Notes under the pieces: model-generated | The model's input: only the letters and a program-made list of their open reading frames with translations | What the model was told of the DNA's origin: nothing | Database searches by the model: none | In this document: positions 28,497 through 38,436 of the stretch, piece by piece | How the letters are laid out: every line of letters starts with the position of its first letter | Position numbering within the stretch: the first letter of the stretch is position 1 | Assembly (NCBI RefSeq): GCF_026196735.1 | Contig: NZ_JAPHUF010000007.1 | Span: 124,001 to 188,000 of the forward strand | Origin: Sulfurimonas sp. | Lineage (GTDB): Bacteria > Campylobacterota > Campylobacteria > Campylobacterales > Sulfurimonadaceae | DNA length: 64,000 nt | Direction of reading: 5' to 3' | Made by a program: the position numbers and the translations under genes

Positions 28497-29284
28497 CTAG
28501 TTGTTAACTTTTTCATCTCTTTAACAGCTTCTGCCAAGCCGCTAAAAACACTTCTTGCAATGATACTTTGCCCGATATTTAACTCTGTTATCTCTTGTAT
28601 ATTCATCATATGTGAAACATTATGATAGTTAAGACCATGTCCGGCTGCAACTTCAAGTCCAAGTTTTTTTGCATGTTTAGCTGCTATTTCAATATCTTCT
28701 AATGATTTTTCAAGTCTGCTTTGAAGCTCATAGCGGGGAAGCTGTAACTCTTTTATAGAGTGATTTGAGTAAGAAAGTGATGAGTTAAGCATAGCAAATA
28801 TATTTGCAAATGAACCGGTATGAAGTTCAACCATCTCTGCTCCCAACTCTTTAGACTTATCCATAGCTTCTATAGTCGGGTCAACAAAGAGTGAAACAGG
28901 GATGATAGAATCGTGCAGCTGTTCTATAGCATATCTTATCTCATCTTCATAAGTAAAAACATCAAGTCCGCCTTCAGTAGTTACTTCTTCTCTTTTTTCA
29001 GGAACAAGAGTAGCACGGTGCGGTTTTAAACTAGAGACTATATTTAAAATATCTTTATCTATCGCACATTCAAGGTTTACAGGCAGAGTAGAATGCCGTA
29101 TGATATCTTTTACATCAATATCTTGTATATGACGCCTGTCTTCTCGCAAGTGTATAGTAATTTGATCAGCACCATTTGCACATGCAACATAAAGTGCATT
29201 TAAAATATCCGGATCATTTACTCTTCTTGCTTCTCGAAGCACTGCTACATGGTCTATATTTACACCAAGTGTCATTTTGTTCAT
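28493..29284 (-). CDS. pdxJ: pyridoxine 5'-phosphate synthase
   Basis: A TIM-barrel enzyme that forms pyridoxine 5'-phosphate from the PdxA product and 1-deoxyxylulose 5-phosphate. It has 263 residues and opens LGVNIDHVAVLREAR, which holds active-site residues. It also has the HLREDRRHI segment, an EITELNIGQSIIA phosphate site and AGHGLNYHN. The first Met is 3 bases after the stop of a 34-residue lipoprotein gene and has no clear ribosome site, so translation may be coupled to it; Met4 is an alternative start. Confidence 0.97.
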   Translation of the reverse strand: MNKMTLGVNIDHVAVLREARRVNDPDILNALYVACANGADQITIHLREDRRHIQDIDVKDIIRHSTLPVNLECAIDKDILNIVSSLKPHRATLVPEKREEVTTEGGLDVFTYEDEIRYAIEQLHDSIIPVSLFVDPTIEAMDKSKELGAEMVELHTGSFANIFAMLNSSLSYSNHSIKELQLPRYELQSRLEKSLEDIEIAAKHAKKLGLEVAAGHGLNYHNVSHMMNIQEITELNIGQSIIARSVFSGLAEAVKEMKKLTTR

Positions 29285-29287
29285 ATA

Positions 29288-29392
29288 TTATTTAGATCTG
29301 TGTAAAGGATGCTGATAATCATTACGCTCACAAGCAGTAAATATAGATGCGATTCCAAGTGCTAATATAATAGCTAAAGTAATTTTTTTCAT
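29288..29392 (-). CDS. 34-residue predicted lipoprotein, upstream of pdxJ
   Basis: A tiny gene of 34 codons between the DUF255 gene and pdxJ. It reads MKKITLAIILALGIASIFTAC followed by a 13-residue mature tail, ERNDYQHPLHRSK. The lipobox FTAC gives lipidated Cys21, and AAGGA lies 6 bases before the ATG. The small mature part recalls entericidin-like or other short anchored peptides, but I cannot name a family. Its stop is 3 bases before the pdxJ start, so it is probably co-translated with it. Confidence 0.75.
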   Translation of the reverse strand: MKKITLAIILALGIASIFTACERNDYQHPLHRSK

Positions 29393-29407
29393 TTTAATCC
29401 TTTGTTG

Positions 29408-31342
29408 TTAAAAAGTATTTGAGATTATATCATTAATTTTATTTATACTGTCTGTATTGGCAAAACAGCTTTTAGAGCCACAAATCATGTAGTCTGTATC
29501 ATCGGTTGATTTTTTCAGAATAAACGGATACTTAAGTGAAGCAAGCTCAAAAGAGTTTGCTTCTATATTGTTTTTAGTTGATTTTATAATTCTGTCACCT
29601 TTTAAATACCTTAGTGTTTGTTTTAACATGTAAGGATAGATGACAGGTCTGCGTCCAAGTTCATAAGAGTTGTATTCTAAAGTTTTAAATGCAAAATGAG
29701 TATACTTGTCATCTTCAAGAAGTGTCGTTAAAGATATAAGTACATCAATCATAATACTAACTGAACTTGTGTAAGTGTTGTCTGCTATGTCCGCTTTTGT
29801 TTCAAACTCTCCAATGCTAAACTTCCAAGTACCATTTTTGTAAAATTTTTCTAACGCTATATTTGTCAGATGCTGAGCACGGATTAGATAAACCTCTTCA
29901 GATGTTGCAGTATATGCAGATATTAAAGCTTGTGAAAGATAAGCATAGTCTTCAAGAAAAGCTTCAATTTTTGGAGTTTTATGTATAAGAGTTGTGTGGT
30001 AAAGTTTGCCGTCAATATACATAGTGTTTAAAAGAGCATTTAAGCTATCAATGCCCCTTTGCTTGTAATTTTTAGATATATTCCCTAAAGAAAAAAGTGC
30101 CTTAATCATCATACTTGACCATGATGTTTGAACTTTTCTATCTACAAACGGATACTCTCTTTTAGACCTAATGCTGCTTAGTAAGATCTTGATATTATCA
30201 AAATCCTTTGGTATTTGACCTTCTTCAAAACGAATGATGTTTTTGCCTTCAAAGTTTCCATCTTTTGTAACACTGAGTGATTTTAAAATATCTTCTATAT
30301 TTTCATAATCGTTTTGTTTTAAAATCTTGTAAACTTCATCGTATGTGTATGTAAAGTATGTTCCCTCTTCACCTTCGCTATCTGCATCACTCGCAGAGTA
30401 AAAGAGGTCATCTTCACTCATAAAATTATGCCAAAAGTCAGCAATCTCTTTTGCTACATGTAGATGTGCTTCGTCTTTGTATGTCAGGTAACTATTTGTG
30501 TATAATTCACAAAGCAGGGCGTTATCGTAAAGCATCTTTTCAAAATGAGGTACTATCCACTCGTTATCCACAGAGTAGCGGCAAAATCCGCCGTCAACCA
30601 AATCATACATACCGCCTTTTTTCATACTGTTTAGGGTGTGTGTCAGCATTGCTTTGGCCGCTTTATCATCATAGAGTTTATCAATTGTTAAGAGTGTACC
30701 GAGTGTACTTGCATGTGGAAACTTAGGAGCAACGGAAAAACCGCCGTCTTTTGTTTCATAGTTGTTTTTTACTTGAAGCATAAAGTTTTTAACAAAGTCC
30801 TCTTTTAAAACAGTTGCTTCTTTTGGATGCTCTTCGTGGTTTAAAAAACCTTCAACTTCATCGGCATTTTTATACAGCTGCTCATCATTTTGAGAGATTT
30901 TTTCACCTATAAGTCTTGTCAGTTCCTTAAAACCCATCCCCTCAATACTGCCTTGCTTTGACTCAGGCGGTATGTAAGTTCCAGCAAAAAATGGTTTGTT
31001 TTGAGGTGTACAAAAGATAGAAGTAGGCCATCCTCCCGGTCTACGGTTTAAGAGCATGTGAACTTCTTGATAGTGTTTATCTATATCTGGTCTCTCTTCG
31101 CGGTCAACTTTTATAGACACAAAGTGCTCATTTAAAATATCTGCACACTCTTGGTTTTCAAATACTGTCTCTTCCATTACATGACACCAGTGACAAGAGG
31201 AGTAACCTATACTTATAAAGATTGCTTTGTTCTCATCCTCTGCTTTTTGAAATGCCTCGTCACACCATGGGAACCAATCTACAGGGTTGTTTTTGTGCTG
31301 TTGTAAATATGGACTATCTTCTTTTTCTAGTCTATTTGACAT
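29408..31342 (-). CDS. thioredoxin-domain DUF255 (YyaL/SSP411-like) protein
   Basis: A 644-residue protein of the YyaL/SPATA20 family. The N-terminal thioredoxin-like domain (about residues 1-165) has the CHWC redox motif in [13 protein letters not shown] near residues 48-60, followed by an (alpha/alpha)6 glycosidase-like barrel (about 200-600). No signal peptide is visible, so it is probably cytoplasmic. The biochemical role of the family is unsettled. It leads the run lipoprotein-pdxJ-pdxA on the reverse strand. Confidence 0.9.
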   Translation of the reverse strand: MSNRLEKEDSPYLQQHKNNPVDWFPWCDEAFQKAEDENKAIFISIGYSSCHWCHVMEETVFENQECADILNEHFVSIKVDREERPDIDKHYQEVHMLLNRRPGGWPTSIFCTPQNKPFFAGTYIPPESKQGSIEGMGFKELTRLIGEKISQNDEQLYKNADEVEGFLNHEEHPKEATVLKEDFVKNFMLQVKNNYETKDGGFSVAPKFPHASTLGTLLTIDKLYDDKAAKAMLTHTLNSMKKGGMYDLVDGGFCRYSVDNEWIVPHFEKMLYDNALLCELYTNSYLTYKDEAHLHVAKEIADFWHNFMSEDDLFYSASDADSEGEEGTYFTYTYDEVYKILKQNDYENIEDILKSLSVTKDGNFEGKNIIRFEEGQIPKDFDNIKILLSSIRSKREYPFVDRKVQTSWSSMMIKALFSLGNISKNYKQRGIDSLNALLNTMYIDGKLYHTTLIHKTPKIEAFLEDYAYLSQALISAYTATSEEVYLIRAQHLTNIALEKFYKNGTWKFSIGEFETKADIADNTYTSSVSIMIDVLISLTTLLEDDKYTHFAFKTLEYNSYELGRRPVIYPYMLKQTLRYLKGDRIIKSTKNNIEANSFELASLKYPFILKKSTDDTDYMICGSKSCFANTDSINKINDIISNTF

Positions 31343-31475
31343 GTTAAATTCTTTATATTAATTTATTAATTGTAGAGTATGAAAATATTGATGATGTTTT
31401 GCTTAAAATTTTTATTATTAATTTAATTTTTGTTTTCCTTGATACAAGCACCGTTATTTACTATAGGAAATTCGT

Positions 31476-31481
31476 TATAAT
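31476..31481 (+). promoter_or_regulatory. candidate -10 box for the GGDEF-EAL gene at 31536
   Basis: TATAAT in CGTTATAATTACTAC lies 55 bases before the ATG, within the 193-base divergent gap between the DUF255 gene and this gene. The rest of that gap is AT-rich without other recognised signals. Confidence 0.45.
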
Positions 31482-31535
31482 TACTACATTGTTCTTACGG
31501 TTGGTAGCTAATACAATTTATAACAAGAGAGACAT

Positions 31536-33839
31536 ATGAGCTTTAGTAAAAAAATAATAATAAGTATTTTGTTTTTGCATTTTGTAACTTCTGCAGTTCT
31601 TATGTATCTAGGTCATTATCAATATATTACAGTGTTAGATATGACTGTCAAAAAGAAAGAGCGGGATGCTGTTTACTTGGTTAATAGTGTTTTTGATGAA
31701 ATAAAAAATGAATACACCTCCATAGGTCATGAAATATCAACAAATAAAGATATTGTTGCAGCTTTTGCCAATAAAGACCGAAAAAAACTTTTAAATTTGA
31801 CACTTCCAATCTATAAAGAATTAAAAAAAGAAAATGAATATTTATATGTAATGCATTTTCATACTGTTGATACACATAGTTATTTACGCGTACATAAACC
31901 AGAAAAATTTGGAGATGACCTTTCTCTTTTGCGACCGCTTATTGTTAAAACAAACGAATCAAAAAAAATGCAAAAAGGTTTAGAAACAGGGAAGTTTGGT
32001 ATTTATTATAGAGTGTCCTTTCCTGTATTTAAAGAGGGAAAACATATAGGTGCTTTTGAATTGGGTGTCGATATAAAATACTTAATGTCAAGAATTTCGA
32101 CATTAAATATATTTAAACCTGTTTTAGTTCTAAGAAAAAAAGCTGTTGAGCCGATACACAAATATAATAATAATTCCAATGAATATCTGAGTGAATATAC
32201 AAAAGATTATTTCATAGTTAACTATGAATCTGAGATTAAAGATAAAATACATGTAATTGATATTATGGATAAAAACATAATTGATGATAGTTATTATATT
32301 ACAACAGTCAATAATGAAAAATATTTAGTTTTTCATAGTGTCTCTTTAAAAAATTATAAAAACGATTCAATAGGTTATTTCGTATTTATAGATAAAATGG
32401 ACTACTATATGGATACCATAATGTTTTTAAGATATTTTTCTATTATAACTTCGTTTGTACTTATTTTAATAATTGTTGTATTAATTATTAAACTAATCAG
32501 TAAATATACCTCTGCGCTTAATAAACAAAAAGATATTTTAGCTTATCAGGCGCATCATGATGTTCTTACAGGCTTGCCAAACCGTATACTATTTAATGAT
32601 AGATTAATGCAGTCGATTAAAAACGCAAAACGAAATAAAGAAGAAGTAGCACTACTGTTTATCGACCTTGACAGATTTAAACATATTAATGACTCTTTGG
32701 GTCATGTGGTTGGAGATAAAGTTCTTCAAGTAATAGCAGGCAGACTTAACAATATTGTTCGTGATGAAGATACTGTAGCACGCTTGGGAGGCGATGAGTT
32801 TACAATTATTTTACATGGACTCAAAAAAGAAACAGATGCATCTCTTTTGGCGCAAAAAATACTTCGATCAATAGCTGAAGTAATGTTTATTGACAGTCAT
32901 ACTTTATATATTAGTACAAGTATTGGAATTAGTGTATATCCGGAAGATAGTAAAGATATAAACCATCTTATAAAGTATGCTGATGTTGCCATGTATAAAG
33001 CAAAAGAAGAGGGTAGAAATAATTTTCAGTATTATTCATCAAATATGACAGACCTTGCATTTGATAGAGTTGTTATGGAGACAAATCTTCGTATAGCATT
33101 AGAAAAAGAACAGTTTGTCGTCTATTATCAGCCGCAGGTAAATGCTCAAAACAATAAAGTTATCGGTATGGAAGCTTTAGTTAGATGGCAGCATCCAACT
33201 ATGGGACTGCTGCTTCCCGATAAGTTTATCCCATTAGCTGAAGATACGGGATTGATTGTTCAACTCGATAGATGGGTTATGAAACAAGCTATGCAACAGA
33301 TTGCAAAATGGAATAAACAGGGTATAAATACCGGAGTTCTTGCTCTGAATCTCGCGATGAGACAACTTTATGAAGAAGATTTTATTCATATGTTTAAAAA
33401 AATGATAAATAAAACAGGGTGTAAACCGGAATGGCTTGAACTTGAAGTTACTGAGGGAGACATAATGAAAAAACCTCAAAATACAATTGAAATTTTAAAT
33501 CTAATCAGTGATATGGGTGTAGAATTGGCAATTGATGATTTTGGAACAGGTTATTCATCTCTATCTTATTTGAAACGCCTGCCAATAAATAAATTAAAGA
33601 TTGACCAGTCATTTATTAAAGATTTACCAAATGATGAAGAGGATGCCAGTATAACAAAAGCAATAATATCTTTAGCAAAAAGTTTAAAGCTAAGTGTGAT
33701 TGCCGAAGGTGTAGAAAATGAAGAACAAAAAGAATTTTTACTAGAAAATGGTTGTACAAACATCCAAGGTTACTTCTACGCTAAGCCGATGCAAGCGCAA
33801 GATATTGAACAGATTTTAAAAGACGAATACATAATATAA
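31536..33839 (+). CDS. membrane GGDEF-EAL protein with Cache-like periplasmic sensor
   Basis: A 767-residue protein: transmembrane helix (about residues 7-28), a periplasmic region of double-Cache type (LYVMHFHTVDTHSYLRVH, then YRVSFPVFKEGKHIGAFELGVD), second helix (about 290-318), GGDEF, then EAL. The GGDEF motif is intact (RLGGDEF), with RxxD (RDED) five residues before it. The EAL side keeps MEALVRW, LEVTE, DDFGTGYSSLSYLK, LKIDQSFI, AEGVEN and QGYFYAKP, so both activities look possible. There is no HAMP between membrane and GGDEF, unlike the enzyme at 18815-21295. Confidence 0.92.
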   Translation: MSFSKKIIISILFLHFVTSAVLMYLGHYQYITVLDMTVKKKERDAVYLVNSVFDEIKNEYTSIGHEISTNKDIVAAFANKDRKKLLNLTLPIYKELKKENEYLYVMHFHTVDTHSYLRVHKPEKFGDDLSLLRPLIVKTNESKKMQKGLETGKFGIYYRVSFPVFKEGKHIGAFELGVDIKYLMSRISTLNIFKPVLVLRKKAVEPIHKYNNNSNEYLSEYTKDYFIVNYESEIKDKIHVIDIMDKNIIDDSYYITTVNNEKYLVFHSVSLKNYKNDSIGYFVFIDKMDYYMDTIMFLRYFSIITSFVLILIIVVLIIKLISKYTSALNKQKDILAYQAHHDVLTGLPNRILFNDRLMQSIKNAKRNKEEVALLFIDLDRFKHINDSLGHVVGDKVLQVIAGRLNNIVRDEDTVARLGGDEFTIILHGLKKETDASLLAQKILRSIAEVMFIDSHTLYISTSIGISVYPEDSKDINHLIKYADVAMYKAKEEGRNNFQYYSSNMTDLAFDRVVMETNLRIALEKEQFVVYYQPQVNAQNNKVIGMEALVRWQHPTMGLLLPDKFIPLAEDTGLIVQLDRWVMKQAMQQIAKWNKQGINTGVLALNLAMRQLYEEDFIHMFKKMINKTGCKPEWLELEVTEGDIMKKPQNTIEILNLISDMGVELAIDDFGTGYSSLSYLKRLPINKLKIDQSFIKDLPNDEEDASITKAIISLAKSLKLSVIAEGVENEEQKEFLLENGCTNIQGYFYAKPMQAQDIEQILKDEYII

Positions 33840-33872
33840 GCAATTGAGTGTATTGGTTGGTACTTAATTTGG

Positions 33873-33878
33873 TATAAT
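33873..33878 (+). promoter_or_regulatory. candidate -10 box for dsbD
   Basis: TATAAT in TTTGGTATAATTGC lies 32 bases before the dsbD ATG, in the 70-base gap after the GGDEF-EAL gene. Confidence 0.5.
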
Positions 33879-33909
33879 TGCATATGTTATATTAATTGAA
33901 AGATATTTT

Positions 33910-35679
33910 ATGAAAAAACTTATTTTGCTTCTGTGTTTACCGCTATTTTTATTTGGAGCGCAGCCAAAATTTTTGATGCCAGATGAAGCATTTATCCCAA
34001 CTGCTAAACTTAATGAAAAGATGCAGATTGAAGCTACAGTTGGAACCGGTAAAGATATATATCTATATGCGGATTCAATTAAATTCAAAATCAAAGACGG
34101 AAGCGGCATAAGCGTTAAAGATTTTACGGGTCCAAAGAGTGTAGACCATGATGGTGAGATAGTTTATTTAGATTCACCTACTTTTACGATAAATTTACAA
34201 AAAAATGCTGATGTAACCGGCATTAAAACTGCAGAGTTTCAACTATCTTATCAAGGCTGTTCAGAGCAGGGACTATGTTATGAGCTATATACAAAAGCCT
34301 TTAAATTTGACATAGACAGTTCAAAACTCCCATTATCCTTATCTGCTTCTACAAAACCAACAGAAGATAAAAATGTAAAATCAGACTCTAAAACTGAGTT
34401 ATCCACTACGGATAGTATTGCTGAGAGTATAAAATCAGGTAATGTATTGGTTGTTCTTTTGACTTTTTTTGGATTTGGACTTCTTTTGTCGCTTACTCCA
34501 TGTGTTTTTCCTATGATACCAATTATCTCCGGTGTAATAATGAGTCAAGGCGAGGGTATTACAACTAAAAGAGCATTTATGTTATCAGTTGTATATGTTC
34601 TTGCTATGGCAGTGGCATATACGATAGCGGGAGTTTTAGCAGGTCTGTTTGGCTCAAACTTACAAGCTGCTCTTCAAACTCCTTGGGTTATTTACTCTTT
34701 CTCGGGCGTCTTTGTCGCACTTGCTTTGAGTATGTTTGGTTTTTATGAACTTAAACTTCCAGACTCTCTTGTAGCTAAAGTCAGCGCAACTAGCAAACAC
34801 GGCGGCTACATCGGCGTGGCGATAATGGGCTTTTTGTCTGCTCTTATAGTCGGACCTTGTGTTGCTGCTCCTCTGGCTGGTGCTTTAGTATACATAGGTC
34901 AAACCGGTGATGCTATGTTAGGTGGCGGTGCGCTCTTTTTTATGAGTATAGGTATGGGACTTCCTCTTATTGCAGTTGGTGTTAGTGCAGGTAAGTTTAT
35001 GCCTCGTCCAGGTGCATGGATGAATATGGTAAGTGCTATATTTGGTGTTATGATGCTTGGAGTTGCTATTTGGATGCTAGAGCGAATTGTTGACAACTCT
35101 ATAACAATGCTTCTGTATTCAATGTTAGGAATAGGTTTTGCAACCTACTTGAACTCTTTTGACAAAGAAGAGTCTCATACATTTAGTAAAAGTATGGCAG
35201 TTATAATTTTTATCTACTCCGTTGCTCTGTTCATCGGTGTGCTTGGCGGCTCAACAAGTATGACAAAACCTTTAGAGTTTTTAAAACCACAAGCTGGCTC
35301 TTTTTCTGCAACTTCTGATAGAGAACATCTCAAGTTTACTAAAGTGACTTCTATAGAGCAATTAAATGTAGTTTTGGCAAAAAACAAGGGTAAAAAAATC
35401 TTGCTTGATTTTACTGCTGAGTGGTGTGCTGTATGTAAAGAGCTAGACGAAATAACATTTGCTGATAAAAAGGTAAAAGCTAAAATGGGTGAGTTTGTTC
35501 TTGTTAAAGCGGATGTTACCGAGAATAACAAAGCCCAAAAAGACTTAAGTAAAAAGTACGGTGTCTTTGGTCCGCCGGTAATAATGTTCTTTGACGAGGA
35601 TTCAAAACTTCTAAAAGCTAAGACAATTGTTGGATTTATAGGGCCAGATGAGTTCTTAACTCATCTAAGCGGTATATAG
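33910..35679 (+). CDS. dsbD: thiol:disulfide interchange protein DsbD
   Basis: Moves electrons from cytoplasmic thioredoxin across the inner membrane to periplasmic thiols; in cytochrome-rich bacteria this keeps heme-binding CxxCH cysteines reduced. The 589-residue protein has a signal peptide (residues 1-17), an N-terminal alpha domain with a Cys pair (YQGCSEQGLCYE), eight membrane helices with cysteines in LTPCVFPM and VGPCVAAP, and a C-terminal thioredoxin domain with WCAVC near residues 504-508. All three cysteine pairs are present. It fits with ccsBA and the CxxCH proteins of the window. Confidence 0.95.
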   Translation: MKKLILLLCLPLFLFGAQPKFLMPDEAFIPTAKLNEKMQIEATVGTGKDIYLYADSIKFKIKDGSGISVKDFTGPKSVDHDGEIVYLDSPTFTINLQKNADVTGIKTAEFQLSYQGCSEQGLCYELYTKAFKFDIDSSKLPLSLSASTKPTEDKNVKSDSKTELSTTDSIAESIKSGNVLVVLLTFFGFGLLLSLTPCVFPMIPIISGVIMSQGEGITTKRAFMLSVVYVLAMAVAYTIAGVLAGLFGSNLQAALQTPWVIYSFSGVFVALALSMFGFYELKLPDSLVAKVSATSKHGGYIGVAIMGFLSALIVGPCVAAPLAGALVYIGQTGDAMLGGGALFFMSIGMGLPLIAVGVSAGKFMPRPGAWMNMVSAIFGVMMLGVAIWMLERIVDNSITMLLYSMLGIGFATYLNSFDKEESHTFSKSMAVIIFIYSVALFIGVLGGSTSMTKPLEFLKPQAGSFSATSDREHLKFTKVTSIEQLNVVLAKNKGKKILLDFTAEWCAVCKELDEITFADKKVKAKMGEFVLVKADVTENNKAQKDLSKKYGVFGPPVIMFFDEDSKLLKAKTIVGFIGPDEFLTHLSGI

Positions 35680-35688
35680 TATATCTAG

Positions 35689-36432
35689 TTAAATATTGCT
35701 ATTGGCAATAAAAGAAGTGAATTTTTTAACATACTCATTTTCGTGAGTATCTGCTATTTCACGAGCAAGCTTTTTATCTACACCGTCACCTAAAACTTTT
35801 TTATATATAGCTTTAATCTCTTCTATGTCATCTTTATTTTCCAGTCTCCTTCTGAGACCGATTATGTTAAGACCTTTTACTGTGGCAGTATTGCCCTCAA
35901 CAAGAGTAAAGGGAGGTATGTCGTGATTTACAACTGATGCACCACCAATCATAACTCCCGTGCCGATTGTGTTATTTGCTTCAACAGTGCTAAGTCCTCC
36001 GACGATAACCCTCTCTTGACATTTTACATTTTCATAAAGCTTAACAGCATTTGTAAGTATGCAAAAATCACCCATCTCTACACCTGAGAGTATTTGAACA
36101 TAGCCCATTAAAAAGTTATTTGCACCGATAATGATTTTTTTATTGGTTCCATCATCAGCTTCTTGAGCCCCTATTTGAGAAAATTCTCTAATATGTGTTT
36201 TGGTGCCTATTTCTATTTCTGAGTCTTCGTTTCCAATAGCAGTAAAACTAAATATCTTAACATCTTCATCAACTGTGAGTTTGCCTTTTAAGATAACATT
36301 TGATTCAAGTCTGCATCCGGATTTTAGTTCAACATCTTTGCCGATGTTGCAAAAATGTCCTATAACTACATCAGACGCTATCTTGGCACCATCTTCAATA
36401 ACAACTGATTTGTGTATGTTAGCTTTTGACAT
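35689..36432 (-). CDS. LpxA-like left-handed beta-helix protein lacking catalytic histidines
   Basis: A 247-residue hexapeptide-repeat protein aligning along its length with E. coli LpxA: IHxSxxIEDGAKI start, an IREF segment like IRES, an IPPFTLVEGN segment like VPPYVIAQGN, GLRRR and the C-terminal helices. The LpxA catalytic His125 is Ser116 here. LpxA His122, His144 and His160 are Gln113, Asn135 and Glu151. All fall at one constant offset of 9, so this is not a misalignment. It is last in the operon with lpxB and GnnA/GnnB-like genes, in TAATG overlap with the oxidoreductase. It may bind rather than acylate a UDP-sugar, or use another mechanism. Confidence 0.85.
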   Translation of the reverse strand: MSKANIHKSVVIEDGAKIASDVVIGHFCNIGKDVELKSGCRLESNVILKGKLTVDEDVKIFSFTAIGNEDSEIEIGTKTHIREFSQIGAQEADDGTNKKIIIGANNFLMGYVQILSGVEMGDFCILTNAVKLYENVKCQERVIVGGLSTVEANNTIGTGVMIGGASVVNHDIPPFTLVEGNTATVKGLNIIGLRRRLENKDDIEEIKAIYKKVLGDGVDKKLAREIADTHENEYVKKFTSFIANSNI

Positions 36433-37340
36433 TATTTGCTCGCAATTTCTAGTGTTATTATGCTGTCTTGTACAGAAGCCAACGAACCAATATCTCCAGT
36501 TTCTAAGTAATGCACAAATGCTTCAAGTTCATCTTGCAGGGCATTACTTCTTTGAACAAAGCAGTTTTTAGTTATGTGAGAATTGGCATTTATATTTATG
36601 CGCTCTTTAAGGCTTTGAGACAGCAAATCAGCCTCAAAATATTTTATCTTGCTCTCTTTGTCAACCCTACATGCTACTGCAATACTTCTTTTTCTGTACG
36701 GAGTAAGCCAGTTTGTAGTTATATCTCCGACTATCTCATCTTCTAGTTCAAATGCCAGTATTGCATTGTCTTCGTGAGTTTTATGGATTTTTTGAGATTT
36801 AAATACGGCACTTTTTACAATATTTTTATTTGTGATAAATCTAATCAAGTCGCTGTCGTGTACTGAAAGGTCAGTTAATATCCCAACATCTGCGATGCGC
36901 TCTGGAAAAGCACCGCTGCGGGTAATAGAGATAGAGAGTATCTCATGGTCTTTGATTTCATTCATTAAAGATTTTACAACCGGATTGTATCTTTCAATAT
37001 GTCCTACACAGCTTTTGAGGTTGTGTGCCTCTATAGCTTTTAGCATCTCTTTTGCATCTTCTACACTTGAAGCTGCCGGTTTTTCGATGAACATGTGGAT
37101 TTTTCTGTTTGCACAGTTTATAGCTATATCTTTATGTAAAAAAGTTGGAGTAACTATTATGATGGCATCAGGTAAGGTTTCATCTAACATAGTATCGAGG
37201 TCTGTAAAAAATGGCTCTTCATATTCATCGTTTTTTACTACATCACAAAGACCTACAATTTTTACGCCGTTTATTTTTTTTAGAGTATTGTAATGGTTTT
37301 TGCCCATTACACCAAGACCAACAATTGCTATGTTTTTCAT
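36432..37340 (-). CDS. Gfo/Idh/MocA-family oxidoreductase (GnnA-like)
   Basis: A 302-residue NAD(P)-dependent sugar dehydrogenase. It has an N-terminal Rossmann fold ([11 protein letters not shown] near residues 4-14), the family EKP motif (near residue 90) and GHIERYNP. Beside a DegT aminotransferase and lpxB it matches the GnnA role, oxidising UDP-GlcNAc at C3 so that the partner can install an amine, giving UDP-GlcNAc3N for amide-linked lipid A. A WbpB-like role in surface sugar synthesis is the alternative. It overlaps the LpxA-like gene as TAATG and follows the aminotransferase by one base. Confidence 0.82.
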   Translation of the reverse strand: MKNIAIVGLGVMGKNHYNTLKKINGVKIVGLCDVVKNDEYEEPFFTDLDTMLDETLPDAIIIVTPTFLHKDIAINCANRKIHMFIEKPAASSVEDAKEMLKAIEAHNLKSCVGHIERYNPVVKSLMNEIKDHEILSISITRSGAFPERIADVGILTDLSVHDSDLIRFITNKNIVKSAVFKSQKIHKTHEDNAILAFELEDEIVGDITTNWLTPYRKRSIAVACRVDKESKIKYFEADLLSQSLKERININANSHITKNCFVQRSNALQDELEAFVHYLETGDIGSLASVQDSIITLEIASK

Positions 37341-37341
37341 A

Positions 37342-38436
37342 TTAACCTTTTATCGCTTGGACTATAAAGTCTTGTTCTGCTTCTGTAAGATAAGGACTCA
37401 TCGGAAGAGACATTATTTGAGAAGAGACTTCTTCGCTAATTGGAAAGTCTCCCTCATCATAATTTAAATTTTTAAATGCTTCTTGCAAGTGAAGAGGAAC
37501 AGGGTAATGTACAGCAGTTGGAATATCCAAGGCAGATAATTTTGCAATCATCATTTCTCTATCTTTAACTCTTATAGAGTACTGAGCATATACGCTTGTA
37601 TTTGATTCTGCAATTTTTGGAGTAACTACATCAGCATCTTCTAAGAGATCGCTATATCTTGACCCGATCTCATCTCTGAGTTGTACCTCTTTGTCAAAGT
37701 GGCGAAGTTTTACATTTAAAATTGCTGCTTGAACTGCATCAAGACGACCATTGATACCGATATATTTATGTTTGTATCTCTCATTTTGTCCATGATTTAA
37801 GAGCATTCTTATTTTGGCAGCTAGTTCATCATCGTTTGTAAATATTGCTCCACCGTCACCATATGCACCAAGAGGTTTAGACGGGAAGAAACTTGTACAG
37901 CCTATAGTCGAAAGATTACATGACTTTTTGCCATTGTAAGTTGCGCCAAAACTCTGACATGCATCTTCAATAACAGGTATATCGTTATGTTTCTTTGCTA
38001 TATCATTTATAGCATCCATATCTGCACATTGACCATAAAGAGAGACAGGTATAATAGCTTTTGTTCTGTCAGTTATGGCAGCTTCAATTTTAGACGGGTC
38101 AATATTGTAACTATCCTTATCTATGTCAACAAACACACTTTTTGCACCTAAAAATGCTATAACTTCAGCAGTTGAAATAAATGTAAACGGAGTTGTTATG
38201 ACTTCATCACCATGACCAATATCTAAAGCCATAAGAGAGAGTAAAAGAGCGTCAGTACCACTACTGCATCCAATAGCGTGTTTGGCACCTGTATATGTAG
38301 CTAAATTGTTCTCAAATGAGTTTAGTTTTTCTCCGCCAATAAATTGTGCTGAGCTAAAAACTTCTAAAACTTCACTATCTATCTCAGATTTATACTCTCT
38401 ATATTGTGCTTGTAAATCTATAAAATTAATCTTCAT
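37342..38436 (-). CDS. DegT/DnrJ/EryC1 aminotransferase (GnnB-like)
   Basis: A 364-residue PLP-dependent sugar aminotransferase. The PLP lysine is in [24 protein letters not shown] at the N-terminus and [15 protein letters not shown] near residues 57-71 are typical of the family. With the Gfo/Idh partner it would transaminate a 3-keto UDP-sugar. The pair corresponds to GnnA/GnnB in lipid A or WbpB/WbpE in O-antigen synthesis, and the lpxB neighbour favours lipid A. It overlaps lpxB by 11 bases. Confidence 0.85.
   Translation of the reverse strand: MKINFIDLQAQYREYKSEIDSEVLEVFSSAQFIGGEKLNSFENNLATYTGAKHAIGCSSGTDALLLSLMALDIGHGDEVITTPFTFISTAEVIAFLGAKSVFVDIDKDSYNIDPSKIEAAITDRTKAIIPVSLYGQCADMDAINDIAKKHNDIPVIEDACQSFGATYNGKKSCNLSTIGCTSFFPSKPLGAYGDGGAIFTNDDELAAKIRMLLNHGQNERYKHKYIGINGRLDAVQAAILNVKLRHFDKEVQLRDEIGSRYSDLLEDADVVTPKIAESNTSVYAQYSIRVKDREMMIAKLSALDIPTAVHYPVPLHLQEAFKNLNYDEGDFPISEEVSSQIMSLPMSPYLTEAEQDFIVQAIKG

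Noticed and set aside
36832-37293. A 153-codon forward frame inside the oxidoreductase gene
   Set aside because: It is antisense to a Gfo/Idh gene whose Rossmann motif and operon context are clear.
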